Notes under the pieces: model-generated
Database searches by the model: none
Seen by the model: only the letters and a program-made list of their open reading frames with translations
What the model was told of the DNA's origin: nothing
Program-made: the position numbers and the translations under genes
In this document: piece after piece, positions 52,224 through 61,515 of the stretch
Numbering within the stretch: the first letter of the stretch is position 1
Layout: the number at the start of each line of letters is the position of its first letter
Source: an uncultured Oscillospiraceae bacterium
GTDB taxonomy: Bacteria; Bacillota; Clostridia; Oscillospirales; Oscillospiraceae
Direction: 5' to 3'
Assembly (NCBI GenBank): GCA_900763675.1
Contig: CAAFLE010000095.1
Coordinates: 1 to 64,000 of the forward strand
Length of the DNA: 64,000 bases

Positions 52224-53285
52224 GTGAAGAAAACCCTGACGTTTGCGCTGGCGGCGGCGCTGCTGCTCTCCGTCCCGGCGTATGCATCTCCGGCGGCGCC
52301 GGATACTTCGGCGAAAGCCATGATCGTCTACCATGCCGGATCCGGCGCCGTTCTCGCGGAGAAAAACGCCGATGAGCCGATGCTTATTGCCAGCACGACC
52401 AAGCTCATGACGGCGCTCACCGCGCTGGAGCTTGCCTCGCCGGAGCGCACGATCACCGTGCAACCGGCATGGACGGCGGTGGAAGGCTCCTCCATGTATC
52501 TCCGCGCCGGAGAGACGTATACGCTCCGGGAACTGCTGGAGGGGCTGCTCCTCGCCTCCGGCAACGACGCGGCGCTTGCCATTGCGTCCTCGCTCGGCGG
52601 CGAGACGTTTATTGAGCGGATGAACCGGAAGGCGGACGAGCTGGGGCTTTCGGCGGCGCACTTTGCCAATCCGCACGGGCTGGACGATCCCGAGCATCAT
52701 GCGTCCGCGCACGATCTTGCCGTCATCATGGCGGCGGCGCTGCAAAACGATACGCTCGCGGAGATCCTCTCCCTGCGCAGCAGCTGCATCCACGGCGTCA
52801 CCTATGTGAATCATAATAAAATGCTGTGGAGCTGCCGGGGCGTCACCGGCGGCAAGACCGGTTATACAAAAGCGGCGGGGCGCTGCCTTGTCACAAGCTG
52901 CGAACGGGACGGATTGAAGCTTATCTGCGTAACGCTCAGCGACCCGAACGACTGGAAGGATCACGCCGCGCTCTACGACTGGGCGTTTGATACCTATGCG
53001 CCGCTCACGCGCCCAGCGGGGAAAACGGTTGAGCGCGTGCCTGTCATCGGCGGTGCGGCAGAGGAGGTTTCCGCGGTGCTGGACGGCGCGGTTTCTCTCT
53101 GTCTGCCGAAGAGCGCGGAGGTTTCGCTCCGCGTCTGTCTGCCGCGGTTTGTTTTCGCGCCCATCGCGGCGGGCGCTCCGGCGGGACGGCTTATCATTTC
53201 TGTGGACGGTGCAGAGGTTTGTACGGCGCTGCTCCGATGGGGCGGGGACGACCCGCTCGCCCGCCGCAGCGGTATTTGGATTTAA
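52224..53285 (+). CDS. D-alanyl-D-alanine carboxypeptidase (S11, PBP5/DacF type)
   Basis: A 353-residue exported penicillin-binding protein that trims pentapeptide side chains in the cell wall. GTG start at 52224. A signal peptide covers residues about 1-21. The catalytic triad motifs are STTKLMTALTALE (SxxK near residue 55), SGNDAAL (near 112) and KTGYTKAAG (near 213). The C-terminal 100 residues are a beta-rich domain ending without an obvious amphipathic membrane anchor. Its place after ytfJ suggests a DacF-like sporulation role, unproven. Confidence 0.93.
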   Translation: MKKTLTFALAAALLLSVPAYASPAAPDTSAKAMIVYHAGSGAVLAEKNADEPMLIASTTKLMTALTALELASPERTITVQPAWTAVEGSSMYLRAGETYTLRELLEGLLLASGNDAALAIASSLGGETFIERMNRKADELGLSAAHFANPHGLDDPEHHASAHDLAVIMAAALQNDTLAEILSLRSSCIHGVTYVNHNKMLWSCRGVTGGKTGYTKAAGRCLVTSCERDGLKLICVTLSDPNDWKDHAALYDWAFDTYAPLTRPAGKTVERVPVIGGAAEEVSAVLDGAVSLCLPKSAEVSLRVCLPRFVFAPIAAGAPAGRLIISVDGAEVCTALLRWGGDDPLARRSGIWI

Positions 53286-53300
53286 AGAGGAAAACCGAAA

Positions 53301-54005
53301 ATGAGATTGCAGAAATACATCGCCGCGGCTGGCGTATGCTCCCGCCGCGAGGCGGAGGAATACATCCGGCAGGGGAAAGTCACGGTGAACGGCGTGGCCG
53401 CCTCTCTCGGCGAGAGCGCGGAGGGAAACGACGTCGTCTGCCTGAACGGCAGACGTCTCTCGCTGCCGGAGGAGCATACATACGTTCTTCTCCACAAGCC
53501 CCGCGGGTACGTAACGACCCTGCGCGATACGCACGGACGTCCCACAGTCGCGGAGCTTGTGCAGGATGCGGGAGTGAGGCTCTTCCCGGTCGGGCGGCTG
53601 GACTGTATGTCGGAGGGGCTGCTGCTCTTCACGGACGACGGCGAGATCGCCAACCGGCTGGCGCATCCGTCGCACGGCGTGAGCAAGACCTACCGTGTCT
53701 GGGTCAGCGGACCGGACGCGGCGGAATCTGCCGGGGCGCTGCGCCGCCCCATTGTGTACGAGGGCGTGCATTACCGCGCCGCGGATGTCCGCGTTCTTCG
53801 CTCCACGGAGGATAAGGCGCTTATCGACGTGACTATCCGCGAGGGGAAAAACCGCGAGGTACGCAATATGTGCGCCGCCGCGGGACTGAAGGTGCAGCGG
53901 CTGCTCCGCATCCGGCAGGGAGAGATCGCGCTCGGCGATCTGTCTGCCGGTCAGTGGCGGTATCTGACGCCAAAAGAGCTGGAATACTTGCATAGCCTGC
54001 ACTGA
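53301..54005 (+). CDS. Pseudouridine synthase RsuA/RluB family
   Basis: A 234-residue RNA-modifying enzyme. The S4 domain at residues 1-45 (MRLQKYIAAAGVCSRREAEEYI) binds RNA; the catalytic motif GRLDCMSEGLLLFTDDG near residue 100 holds the active-site Asp. LxHPSHGVSKTYRVWV and GKNREVRNMCAAAGLKV complete the family pattern. Members modify 23S (RluB) or 16S (RsuA) rRNA; which, I cannot tell. It is followed by a terminator. Confidence 0.95.
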   Translation: MRLQKYIAAAGVCSRREAEEYIRQGKVTVNGVAASLGESAEGNDVVCLNGRRLSLPEEHTYVLLHKPRGYVTTLRDTHGRPTVAELVQDAGVRLFPVGRLDCMSEGLLLFTDDGEIANRLAHPSHGVSKTYRVWVSGPDAAESAGALRRPIVYEGVHYRAADVRVLRSTEDKALIDVTIREGKNREVRNMCAAAGLKVQRLLRIRQGEIALGDLSAGQWRYLTPKELEYLHSLH

Positions 54006-54081
54006 AACGCACCTTTTGCAGGAAATGTAAAGGAAAAATGCAAAATCATCTTGCATTTGCAATGAAGTAAGTCTAAAATGA

Positions 54082-54110
54082 ATCTCCCGGAGATGTCCGG
54101 GAGATTTTTT
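54082..54110 (+). terminator. Terminator before the RpiR regulator
   Basis: ATCTCCCGG and CCGGGAGAT arms with a six-base loop and a T run at 54105-54110. This hairpin argues against starting the next gene at ATG 54078. Confidence 0.9.
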
Positions 54111-54131
54111 GCAAGGAACGGGGTGCCTGCC

Positions 54132-54995
54132 ATGGAACGGGATATTCTGGCGCTTATCAATAAAGAAGACCATAAGTTTTCCAAGGGGCAGCGGCTGATC
54201 TGCCGCTATATCACCGAAAACTACGACAAGGCGGCGTTTATGACGGCGGGAAAGCTCGGTCAGACGGTCGGCGTTTCCGAATCGACGGTCGTTCGCTTTG
54301 CCACGGAGCTTGGCTACGACGGCTACCCCGGAATGCGCCGCGCCATGCAGGAAATGATCCGCAACCGTCTGACGGCGGTGCAGCGCATTGAGGTCGCAAA
54401 GGAACAGATCGACCGCGGAAACATTCTTGACGCGGTACTCTCCGCCGATATGGACAAGCTCCGCAGCACGATCGACGAGGTCAGCAAGGAGGACTTCAAC
54501 CGCGCCGTGGACGAGATTCTCAAGGCAAAGACCATCTACATCGTCGGTATGCGCTCATCCACCTCGCTTGCGAGCTTTCTCGGTTTTTATCTCAATCTTC
54601 TGCTCGATAATGTCCGGCTCATCCACGATACGTCCGTGAGCGAGGTATACGAGCAGGTGTTCCGCATCCACGAGGGGGATGTTTTCATTGGCATCAGCTA
54701 CCCACGCTACTCGTCGCGCACCATCAAGGCAATGCAGTTTGCCAAATCCACCGGCGCTACGGCGATCGGCATTACGGACGGAAAATCCTCGCCGTTTGTC
54801 GGCGTGGCGGACATCAATCTGTTCGCCAAGAGCGATATGGTGTCGTTCCTCGATTCGCTCGTTGCGCCCATGAGTCTTATCAACGCTCTGATCGTTGCCA
54901 TCGGCTATCAGCGTCCCGACAATCTTTCCGACACGTTCCGGCGGCTTGAGGGCATCTGGAGCGAATATGAGGTATACGAAAACCTTGATGACTGA
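54132..54995 (+). CDS. MurR/RpiR family transcriptional regulator
   Basis: A 287-residue regulator. ATG at 54132 is used because the earlier ATG lies before a terminator hairpin. The N-terminal helix-turn-helix is MTAGKLGQTVGVSESTVVRFATELGYDGYPG (residues about 38-68), and the C-terminal sugar-isomerase (SIS) domain starts near IYIVGMRSSTSLASF and includes GISYPRYSSRT. The family senses phosphosugars such as MurNAc-6-P. No sugar genes adjoin; it overlaps a flavoprotein gene by eight bases, so its targets are likely elsewhere or autoregulatory. Confidence 0.92.
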   Translation: MERDILALINKEDHKFSKGQRLICRYITENYDKAAFMTAGKLGQTVGVSESTVVRFATELGYDGYPGMRRAMQEMIRNRLTAVQRIEVAKEQIDRGNILDAVLSADMDKLRSTIDEVSKEDFNRAVDEILKAKTIYIVGMRSSTSLASFLGFYLNLLLDNVRLIHDTSVSEVYEQVFRIHEGDVFIGISYPRYSSRTIKAMQFAKSTGATAIGITDGKSSPFVGVADINLFAKSDMVSFLDSLVAPMSLINALIVAIGYQRPDNLSDTFRRLEGIWSEYEVYENLDD

Positions 54996-56220
54996 CGTGG
55001 TGATTGCCGGCGGCGGCGCTGCCGGACTGATGACGGCGATTACGGCGGCGCGGCGCGGGCTTTCCGTAACCGTGATGGAACCGAACGGGAAAACGGGAAA
55101 AAAGCTCCGCATTACCGGAAAGGGACGCTGCAACGTTACGAACGACAGTGCGCCGCAGGACTTTCTGCAAAAGGTCTGCACAAATGCGCGGTTTCTCAAA
55201 AGCCCGCTCTACGCCTTTCCGCCCGAGGCGGCAAAGGAGTTTTTTGAAGAGCTGGGCGTTCCGCTCAAGACCGAGCGGGGCGAGCGCGTTTTTCCCGTTT
55301 CCGATAACGCCAACGACGTTGCCGACGCGCTGGAACGCGCCGCGAAAGACGCCGGCGTGCGCTTTCTAAAAGAACGGCTGACGGACGTCTGCACGGTGGA
55401 CGGGCGCGTGACCGCGGCGGTCACCGACCACGGGAAGCATTCCTGCCGGGCGGTCGTGATCTGCACCGGCGGACTTTCCTATCCGGGGACCGGCTCAACC
55501 GGCGACGGATACCGTCTCGCAGCGCGGCTCGGTCATACCATCGTCCCGCCGCGGGCGTCGCTCGTGCCGCTGGAGGCGGAGAGCGACTGCGCCCGGATGC
55601 AGGGACTATCGCTGCGGAACGTCGGGCTGACGCTCCTGCGGGGCGACAAGGTCTTGTACCGCGAACAGGGCGAAATGCTCTTTACGCATTTCGGTGTCTC
55701 CGGTCCGCTCATCCTCTCGGCGAGTGCCTGTCTGCCCGAGGACGTTTCCTCCTGCCGGATCGAGATCGACTTGAAACCGGCGCTCACGCCGGAAAAGCTC
55801 GACGAGCGTCTGCTGCGCGATTTTTCGGAGAACATCAACCGCGACTTTACCAACGCGCTTGACGCGCTGCTGCCGCAGAAGCTCATTCCCGTCGTCATCG
55901 AACGCTCCGGCATCCCGGCGCGGCTCAAGGTGAACAGCATCCGCCGCGAGCAGCGGCTCGCGCTGCGCGATACGATCAAACGCTTTACGATACGTCTTAT
56001 CGCCCGGCGACCGGTAGAGGAAGCCATCGTGACCGCCGGCGGCGTGGATGTGCGGGAAATCAATCCTCGCACGATGGAATCCAGGCTCGTGAACGGGCTG
56101 TATTTTGCCGGGGAGGTCCTTGATCTCGACGCCTGCACGGGTGGGTACAACCTGCAGATCGCCTGGAGTACCGGTTATGCGGCGGGACGGGCGATCCCGG
56201 AAAAGGAGAATGTAGAATGA
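54988..56220 (+). CDS. HI0933/BaiN-like NAD(P)/FAD-dependent oxidoreductase
   Basis: A 410-residue flavoprotein. ATG at 54988 overlaps the previous stop. VIAGGGAAGLMTAITAARRG binds FAD; NGKTGKKLRITGKGRCNVTN is the signature of the HI0933/YhiN/BaiN family. TGGLSYPGTGSTGDGY and FAGEVLDLDACTGGYNLQIAWSTGYAAG near the C-terminus complete it. Members are near-universal in Clostridia; BaiN in bile-acid bacteria is a relative, but membership alone does not indicate bile-acid metabolism. It overlaps cmk by four bases. Confidence 0.9.
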   Translation: MTDVVIAGGGAAGLMTAITAARRGLSVTVMEPNGKTGKKLRITGKGRCNVTNDSAPQDFLQKVCTNARFLKSPLYAFPPEAAKEFFEELGVPLKTERGERVFPVSDNANDVADALERAAKDAGVRFLKERLTDVCTVDGRVTAAVTDHGKHSCRAVVICTGGLSYPGTGSTGDGYRLAARLGHTIVPPRASLVPLEAESDCARMQGLSLRNVGLTLLRGDKVLYREQGEMLFTHFGVSGPLILSASACLPEDVSSCRIEIDLKPALTPEKLDERLLRDFSENINRDFTNALDALLPQKLIPVVIERSGIPARLKVNSIRREQRLALRDTIKRFTIRLIARRPVEEAIVTAGGVDVREINPRTMESRLVNGLYFAGEVLDLDACTGGYNLQIAWSTGYAAGRAIPEKENVE

Positions 56221-56894
56221 AACCGATTTCCATTGCCATTGACGGCCCCTCCGGCGCGGGGAAAAGCTCCATTGCCCGCAAAACGGCGGAGCGGTTCGGC
56301 TTTTTGTATATTGACACCGGCGCGATCTACCGCACGGTTGGGCTTGCTGCATACCGCCGGGGCATTACCCCGCAGGATACTTCGGCAGTCATCGCGATGC
56401 TGCCGGAGCTGCACATCGAGCTTCGCCACGGCGGCGACGGCGTACAGCGGATGTATCTCGACGGGGAGGATGTGTCCGAGACGATCCGTCTGCCGGAGAT
56501 TTCCATGTATGCCTCCGGCGTGTCCGCCATCCCGGAGGTCCGCGCCTATCTTATGGAGATGCAGCGCTCGTTCGCCCGGACGCAGAACGTCATCATGGAC
56601 GGGCGCGACATCGGGACCGTCGTGCTGCCGGACGCGGGACTGAAAATTTTCCTTACCGCCTCGAGCGAAGCCCGCGCCAGACGCCGCCAGCTCGAGCTGG
56701 AAAACAAGGGGCAGCACGTGCCGTTCGAGAAAGTCCTGCGCGAAATGGAACAGCGTGACAAAAACGACACGAGCCGTGCCGCGGCGCCGCTTCGTGCGGC
56801 GGAGGACGCGGTCCGTCTGGATACGACAGAACTGGACTTTGCCGGGAGCTGCGCGGCGGTCGAAGCACTGATACGGGAGCGGTTTTCACTATGA
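56217..56894 (+). CDS. cmk: Cytidylate kinase
   Basis: A 225-residue enzyme phosphorylating CMP/dCMP. The ATP loop IDGPSGAGKSSIAR, DTGAIYR, the DGRDIGTVVLPDA segment and the LID region RDKNDTSRAAAPLR are all present. Length is normal. In this genome it forms the conserved clostridial order cmk-plsC-ispH-S1 with four-base overlaps, suggesting one transcript for lipid, isoprenoid and translation genes. Confidence 0.97.
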   Translation: MKPISIAIDGPSGAGKSSIARKTAERFGFLYIDTGAIYRTVGLAAYRRGITPQDTSAVIAMLPELHIELRHGGDGVQRMYLDGEDVSETIRLPEISMYASGVSAIPEVRAYLMEMQRSFARTQNVIMDGRDIGTVVLPDAGLKIFLTASSEARARRRQLELENKGQHVPFEKVLREMEQRDKNDTSRAAAPLRAAEDAVRLDTTELDFAGSCAAVEALIRERFSL

Positions 56895-57475
56895 CACGAG
56901 AAAAATGGTACCGGCTGATATATGACGTTCTGCGCCCGATCGGGGCGCTGCTGTATCCGCAGCGGTTTTCCGGATTGGAAAATATCCCGGAGGGAGCGGC
57001 GATTTTCTGCGCCCCGCACTCCAATATTGCCGACCCCATCCTGATTTCCTTCGCGCTCGGACGCAAGACCTATGTACATCATCTTGCCAAGGAGGAATCC
57101 AAGACGACGTTTGTGTTCGGCTGGCTGATGCGCAAGGCGGGGTCGATCTTCGTCAAGCGCGGCGAGCGGGATATTGATTCCTTCAAAAAGTGTATGCGCG
57201 TTCTCAAGGACGGGGAGAAGCTGATCGTTTTCCCAGAGGGGACCCGCGTTCACGGCGACGCCGTCGTTCCGCCGAAATCCGGCGTTATCCATATGGCGGC
57301 ACGGCTCCATGTGCCGATCGTGCCGGTGTACATTCCGCGGGATAAAAAGTTGTTTCGGATCGTGCCTACGGTAGTCGGAACGCCGTACATCCCCGACGTA
57401 AAGGATCATGCGGATTATGACCGCTGCGCCGAGGAGCTGATGGAACGCATCTGGGCGCTCAAGCCGGAGGAGTAA
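56891..57475 (+). CDS. plsC: 1-acyl-sn-glycerol-3-phosphate acyltransferase
   Basis: A 194-residue enzyme making phosphatidic acid. The NHxxxxD-type motif appears as CAPHSNIADPILI near residue 42. The substrate motif is FPEGTRVHGD near residue 116, and a third box is PVYIP near 146. The N-terminal helix can insert into the membrane. ATG at 56891 overlaps the cmk stop. Confidence 0.94.
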   Translation: MTREKWYRLIYDVLRPIGALLYPQRFSGLENIPEGAAIFCAPHSNIADPILISFALGRKTYVHHLAKEESKTTFVFGWLMRKAGSIFVKRGERDIDSFKKCMRVLKDGEKLIVFPEGTRVHGDAVVPPKSGVIHMAARLHVPIVPVYIPRDKKLFRIVPTVVGTPYIPDVKDHADYDRCAEELMERIWALKPEE

Positions 57476-57480
57476 GGCGC

Positions 57481-59601
57481 GTGACGACGTACATTCTTGC
57501 CCGCAGCGCTGGGTTCTGCTTCGGCGTGGAGCGCTCCATCCGTATGGCGGAGGACGCGCTGCAAAACGGCGCGTGCCGCTGTCTCGGCGAGCTGATCCAT
57601 AACCGCGACGCCGTTGCCGCGCTGGAGAAAAAGGGACTTTCCGTCATCGAAAGCCCGGCGGAGCTGCCGGAGGGGGAGCGGGTCATCATCCGCGCCCACG
57701 GCATAGCGAGAGCGGTATATGAAGAGCTGAGCGCCCGTCATGCGGACATCATCGACGCTACGTGTCCTCTCGTTGAACGCATTCATACCATTGTGCGGGA
57801 GGAGTCGGAAAAAGGGCGGCAGATCGTAGTAATCGGCGACGCCAAACACCCGGAGATTCAGGGCATTTGCGGCTGGTGCAGGGATGCCGTCGTGCTGCCG
57901 GACGCCGCAGCGCTGGACGACTGGCTACCGCAGTCCGTGGAAATGCCCGAAAAACCCCTCTCGATTGTATTTCAGACTACACAAATTCAAGCAAATCATG
58001 TTTTGGCAGAAAAAATCTTAAAAAAAAGATGTACAAATTACAAAATATTTGATACTATATGCGGAGCAACGTCCAAGAGGCAGAGAGAAGCAACCTCTCT
58101 TGCCGGGATATGCGATGCGATGATCGTCATCGGCGGTGCGCACAGTGCGAACAGCCTGCATCTGGCAGAGCTATGCCGCGAAAAATGCGCAAGTGTTTTC
58201 TTTCTTGCCGATGCCTCGGAGCTGGACACATCCCGGTTGCCGGAGAACGGTCGTATCGGAATTACGGCCGGGGCCTCGGTGCCGTCATGGATCATTAAGG
58301 AGGTAGTAAAAAAAATGAGCGACGAGATCAAGGTAGAACAGACCACTGCAGAGGAAGTCGCTGCGACCGCGGCCGAAGAGACCGCACCCGTTGAAGCCGA
58401 GCCCGCTGCGGAGAATGCCGCCGGGAAGCCCGACTCCGAAAAGACGTTTGATGAGCTGCTGGAGGATTCCATCAGAACGATATACAACGGGGACACCGTC
58501 TCCGGCTATGTAGTCAGCATCACGCCCACGGAAGTCACTGTCGACCTGGGCACCAAGCATTCCGGATACATCCCCGTGACCGAGTTCACTGAGGATGGCG
58601 CTGCCAAGGTGGAAGACGTTATCCACGTCGGCGACAAGATCGAAGCCTGTGTCGTCCGTGTGAACGATGTCGAAGGCACCGTGATGCTCTCCAAGAAGCG
58701 CCTGGACACCATCAAGTCCTGGGCGGACATTGAGAACGCTGCCGCCGACGGCTCCGTTGTCGAGGGCAAGGTCACCGAAGAGAACAAGGGCGGCGTCGTT
58801 GTTTCCGTACACGGCATCCGCGTGTTCGTCCCTGCTTCCCAGACCGGTCTGCCGCGTGAGGCGGCGATGTCCGAGCTGGTCGGTCAGACCGTCCGTCTGA
58901 AGATCACCGAGGTCAACCGCGGTCGCAAGCGCGTGGTCGGCTCCATTCGCGCCGTGGCGAACCGCGAGCGCAAGGAACGCGCCGAAAAGATCTGGAACGA
59001 GATCGAGATCGGCAAGCACTACGAGGGCGTGGTCAAGTCCATGACCTCTTACGGCGCCTTTGTTGACATCGGCGGCATCGACGGCATGGTCCATGTTTCC
59101 GAGATCAGCTGGAACCGCATCAACAAGCCCGCGGACGTGCTGAACATCGGCGACAAGATCGACGTTTACGTCATCAACTTCGATAAGGAGAACCACAAGA
59201 TCTCCCTCGGTCACCGCGACCCGAACCTGAACCCCTGGAAGGTGTTCACCGAGACCTACTCCGTCGGCGACATCGCCAAGGTCAAGATCGTCAAGCTGAT
59301 GCCCTTCGGCGCATTTGCGGAAGTGCTGCCCGGCACCGACGGTCTCATCCACATCTCCCAGATCGCCAACCGCCGCATCGGTCAGCCCTCCGAGGTGCTG
59401 AGCGTCGGCGATGTGGTCGAAGCGAAGATCACCAATATCGACAACGAGAAGCAGAAGATCTCCCTGTCGATCCGCGCCCTTTCCGAGCCGGCTCCCGCCG
59501 CCTCCCGCGAGGAGACCGAGGACGAGCCCCGCGAGGATGCGCTGGTCTACTCCGTCTCTTCCGACGGCACCGCCTCCGGCGAAGCCCCCGAAGAGGAGTA
59601 A
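57481..59601 (+). CDS. ispH: IspH fused to 30S ribosomal protein S1 (four S1 domains)
   Basis: A 706-residue fusion typical of Clostridia, GTG start at 57481. Residues 1-275 are IspH, which makes IPP/DMAPP in the last MEP-pathway step; the [4Fe-4S] cysteines are 13 (GFCFGVERS), 94 (DATCPLVER) and 193 (TICGATSKRQ). After a 30-residue acidic linker come four S1 RNA-binding repeats, starting near GDTVSGYVVSIT, GSVVEGKVTEEN, GKHYEGVVKSMTSYGAF and GDIAKVKIVKLMPFGAF. An in-frame ATG at 58315 with AAGGAGG upstream could yield free S1 (428 residues). Bases about 57,960-58,080 in the IspH part are strikingly AT-rich. Confidence 0.95.
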   Translation: MTTYILARSAGFCFGVERSIRMAEDALQNGACRCLGELIHNRDAVAALEKKGLSVIESPAELPEGERVIIRAHGIARAVYEELSARHADIIDATCPLVERIHTIVREESEKGRQIVVIGDAKHPEIQGICGWCRDAVVLPDAAALDDWLPQSVEMPEKPLSIVFQTTQIQANHVLAEKILKKRCTNYKIFDTICGATSKRQREATSLAGICDAMIVIGGAHSANSLHLAELCREKCASVFFLADASELDTSRLPENGRIGITAGASVPSWIIKEVVKKMSDEIKVEQTTAEEVAATAAEETAPVEAEPAAENAAGKPDSEKTFDELLEDSIRTIYNGDTVSGYVVSITPTEVTVDLGTKHSGYIPVTEFTEDGAAKVEDVIHVGDKIEACVVRVNDVEGTVMLSKKRLDTIKSWADIENAAADGSVVEGKVTEENKGGVVVSVHGIRVFVPASQTGLPREAAMSELVGQTVRLKITEVNRGRKRVVGSIRAVANRERKERAEKIWNEIEIGKHYEGVVKSMTSYGAFVDIGGIDGMVHVSEISWNRINKPADVLNIGDKIDVYVINFDKENHKISLGHRDPNLNPWKVFTETYSVGDIAKVKIVKLMPFGAFAEVLPGTDGLIHISQIANRRIGQPSEVLSVGDVVEAKITNIDNEKQKISLSIRALSEPAPAASREETEDEPREDALVYSVSSDGTASGEAPEEE
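58297..58317 (+). promoter_or_regulatory. Internal ribosome-binding site and ATG inside ispH-S1
   Basis: AAGGAGG at 58297-58303 followed, 11 bases later, by ATG at 58315 in the same frame as the fusion, exactly at the start of the S1 part (MSDEIKVEQT). It suits independent initiation of S1. Confidence 0.7.
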
Positions 59602-59614
59602 TCTTTCCAATAAA

Positions 59615-59648
59615 AATCCCTCTGTTCTGTAACAGAGGGATTTTTTTG
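59615..59648 (+). terminator. Rho-independent terminator after ispH-S1
   Basis: Twelve-base arms AATCCCTCTGTT and AACAGAGGGATT with CTGT loop, then seven T. Confidence 0.95.
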
Positions 59649-59667
59649 TGCGCTCCGCCGGAACGCC

Positions 59668-59695
59668 TTGCAAATTCAGCTTTTTTGTGTATAAT
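59668..59695 (+). promoter_or_regulatory. Promoter of carD-ispD-ispF
   Basis: TTGCAA at 59668-59673, 16-base spacer and TATAAT at 59690-59695. Confidence 0.85.
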
Positions 59696-59754
59696 TATAT
59701 GCAGAGGATTATTCACCTTTCGGAAGTTTTGCCTATTATGGCAGGAGGATCGCG

Positions 59755-60255
59755 ATGAGTTTCCAGATCGGGGATCGCATTGCCCATCCGCTTCACGGGG
59801 CTGGGGTAATCGATCGCATTGAAAACCGGCGCATCGGCGGCGAAACGAGGGAATACTTTGTTCTGAAACTGCAGGGGAGCGGCATGGTCGTTATGGTGCC
59901 GAAAAACGCCTGCAAGGAAGTCGGCGTGCGCCCGATCATCGACGCGGACATGGCGCAGGAGCTTTTCCGGCGGATACCGGACATGGACATTCCCATGACG
60001 GACAACTGGAATAAGCGCTACCGCGAGAATATGCAGCGCATCAAAAGCGGCAATCTTTCCGAGCTTGCCGCCGTTATCAAGGCGCTGACACAGCGCGACG
60101 AAATACGTCCTCTGTCCACAGGCGAGCGCCGGATGCTCAATCAGGCGCGGCAGATTCTGCTCTCGGAGATTTCTCTGTCCGTGAACTGCCCGTATGATCT
60201 TGCGGAGGTTCAGCTCGATCAATGCCTGCGTAAACCGAAAAAACGGAGTGTATAA
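59755..60255 (+). CDS. CarD family transcriptional regulator
   Basis: A 166-residue protein with GGAGGATC before ATG at 59755. The N-terminal Tudor-like RNA-polymerase interaction domain (FQIGDRIAHPLHGAGVIDRIE) and a helical C-terminal domain (RYRENMQRIKSGNLSELAAVI) match CarD/CdnL, which binds the polymerase beta subunit and stabilises open promoters. It is three bases before ispD, a common clostridial pairing, and shares its promoter with the isoprenoid genes. Confidence 0.93.
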   Translation: MSFQIGDRIAHPLHGAGVIDRIENRRIGGETREYFVLKLQGSGMVVMVPKNACKEVGVRPIIDADMAQELFRRIPDMDIPMTDNWNKRYRENMQRIKSGNLSELAAVIKALTQRDEIRPLSTGERRMLNQARQILLSEISLSVNCPYDLAEVQLDQCLRKPKKRSV

Positions 60256-60258
60256 ATT

Positions 60259-60978
60259 ATGAGCCGCTTTTCAGATTTTCTTCGCCGCGCAAAGAATACC
60301 TCGTGCAGCGTCGTTGTCGTTGCCGCCGGCGCTTCCACCCGCATGGGCGAGGACAAGCTCTTTATGGATCTTGCCGGAAAACCGGTGCTTGCCCGAACGC
60401 TTGCGGCACTCAATACGTGTGACTGCGTAGACGAGATCGTTGTCGTCACGCGGCTCGAATCGCTGGAAAAGGTTGCCGCGCTCTGCCGTGAATACCGTAT
60501 CCATAAGGTGGAAAAGGTCGTCGTCGGCGGCGCAACGCGCACCGAGTCGGCGCTGGCGGGACTTGTTCAGATCCGCCGCAGCGCGAAGTACGTTCTCATC
60601 CACGACGGTGCACGCCCGCTTGTAACGGAGGACATTGTCCGCGACGCGCTTCACGGCGCCGCGCTCTACAAATGCGCCGCGCCCGCCGTTCCGGTCACCG
60701 ACACGGTGAAGGAAGCCGATCATAATACGGTCGTCCGCACGCTTGACCGCAGCGCTCTTGCAGCCATCCAGACGCCGCAGGCGTTCGTTCCGGAGATCAT
60801 CAAGGCAGCGCTCACGCACGCCATAGCGGAAAAGAAGGAATATACCGACGACTGTGCGGCGGTGGAGGCAATGGGACTGAAGGTGCATCTTACCAAAGGC
60901 TCGAACGAAAATATCAAAATCACCGGACCGGTCGATCTTCCGACGGCGGCGGCGATTCTGCAAGCCCGCGGAGAATAA
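60259..60978 (+). CDS. ispD: 2-C-methyl-D-erythritol 4-phosphate cytidylyltransferase
   Basis: A 239-residue MEP-pathway enzyme. After 17 extra residues, [18 protein letters not shown] is the nucleotidyltransferase loop; [11 protein letters not shown] near residue 113, the VTDTVKEAD segment and [11 protein letters not shown] are family boxes. It works with ispF (next gene, four bases on) and ispH in the same window, so three MEP-pathway steps are encoded within 4 kb. The start ATG is 60259. Confidence 0.96.
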   Translation: MSRFSDFLRRAKNTSCSVVVVAAGASTRMGEDKLFMDLAGKPVLARTLAALNTCDCVDEIVVVTRLESLEKVAALCREYRIHKVEKVVVGGATRTESALAGLVQIRRSAKYVLIHDGARPLVTEDIVRDALHGAALYKCAAPAVPVTDTVKEADHNTVVRTLDRSALAAIQTPQAFVPEIIKAALTHAIAEKKEYTDDCAAVEAMGLKVHLTKGSNENIKITGPVDLPTAAAILQARGE

Positions 60979-60982
60979 GCCG

Positions 60983-61456
60983 ATGCGTATTGGACAGGGG
61001 TATGATGTTCACCGTCTGACCGAGGGGCGAAGACTTATTCTCGGCGGCGTAGAGATCCCGTTTGAAAAGGGGCTGCTCGGACACTCCGACGCGGATGTTC
61101 TCGCTCACGCGATCATGGATGCGCTGCTCGGTGCGGCGGCACTCGGCGACATCGGTCAGCTTTTCCCGGACACGGACGAGCGCTACGCCGGCGCGGACAG
61201 TCTGAAGCTGCTCTCCGCCGTATGCGATCTACTCCGCTCCCACGGCTGGGAGATCGGGAACACAGACGCGACGATCGTGGCGCAGCGCCCGAAGCTCATG
61301 CCGTATCTTCCCGAAATGCGCCGCCGTCTGGCGGCGGCTATGGGCGTTGCGGAAGGCTGCGTGAGCGTGAAAGCGACGACGGAGGAGCGTCTCGGCTTTA
61401 CCGGGCGCGGCGAGGGCATTTCCGCCATGGCGGTTGCGCTGCTCAGCGAGAAATAA
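60983..61456 (+). CDS. ispF: 2-C-methyl-D-erythritol 2,4-cyclodiphosphate synthase
   Basis: A 157-residue trimeric zinc enzyme of the MEP pathway. The metal site is GYDVHRL near residue 6 (Asp and His) with a further His in [28 protein letters not shown] and a [22 protein letters not shown] ending are conserved. Directly follows ispD. No clear terminator follows before the DUF3343 gene 59 bases later. Confidence 0.97.
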   Translation: MRIGQGYDVHRLTEGRRLILGGVEIPFEKGLLGHSDADVLAHAIMDALLGAAALGDIGQLFPDTDERYAGADSLKLLSAVCDLLRSHGWEIGNTDATIVAQRPKLMPYLPEMRRRLAAAMGVAEGCVSVKATTEERLGFTGRGEGISAMAVALLSEK

Positions 61457-61515
61457 ACCATAGTTTTTCCCTCTGCATAGAATGGGTTGCCATCTCGTAT
61501 GCAGGGGGATTTATT

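Noticed and set aside
54078..54131. Earlier ATG for the RpiR regulator
   Set aside because: The stretch contains a terminator hairpin with a T run belonging to the previous gene.
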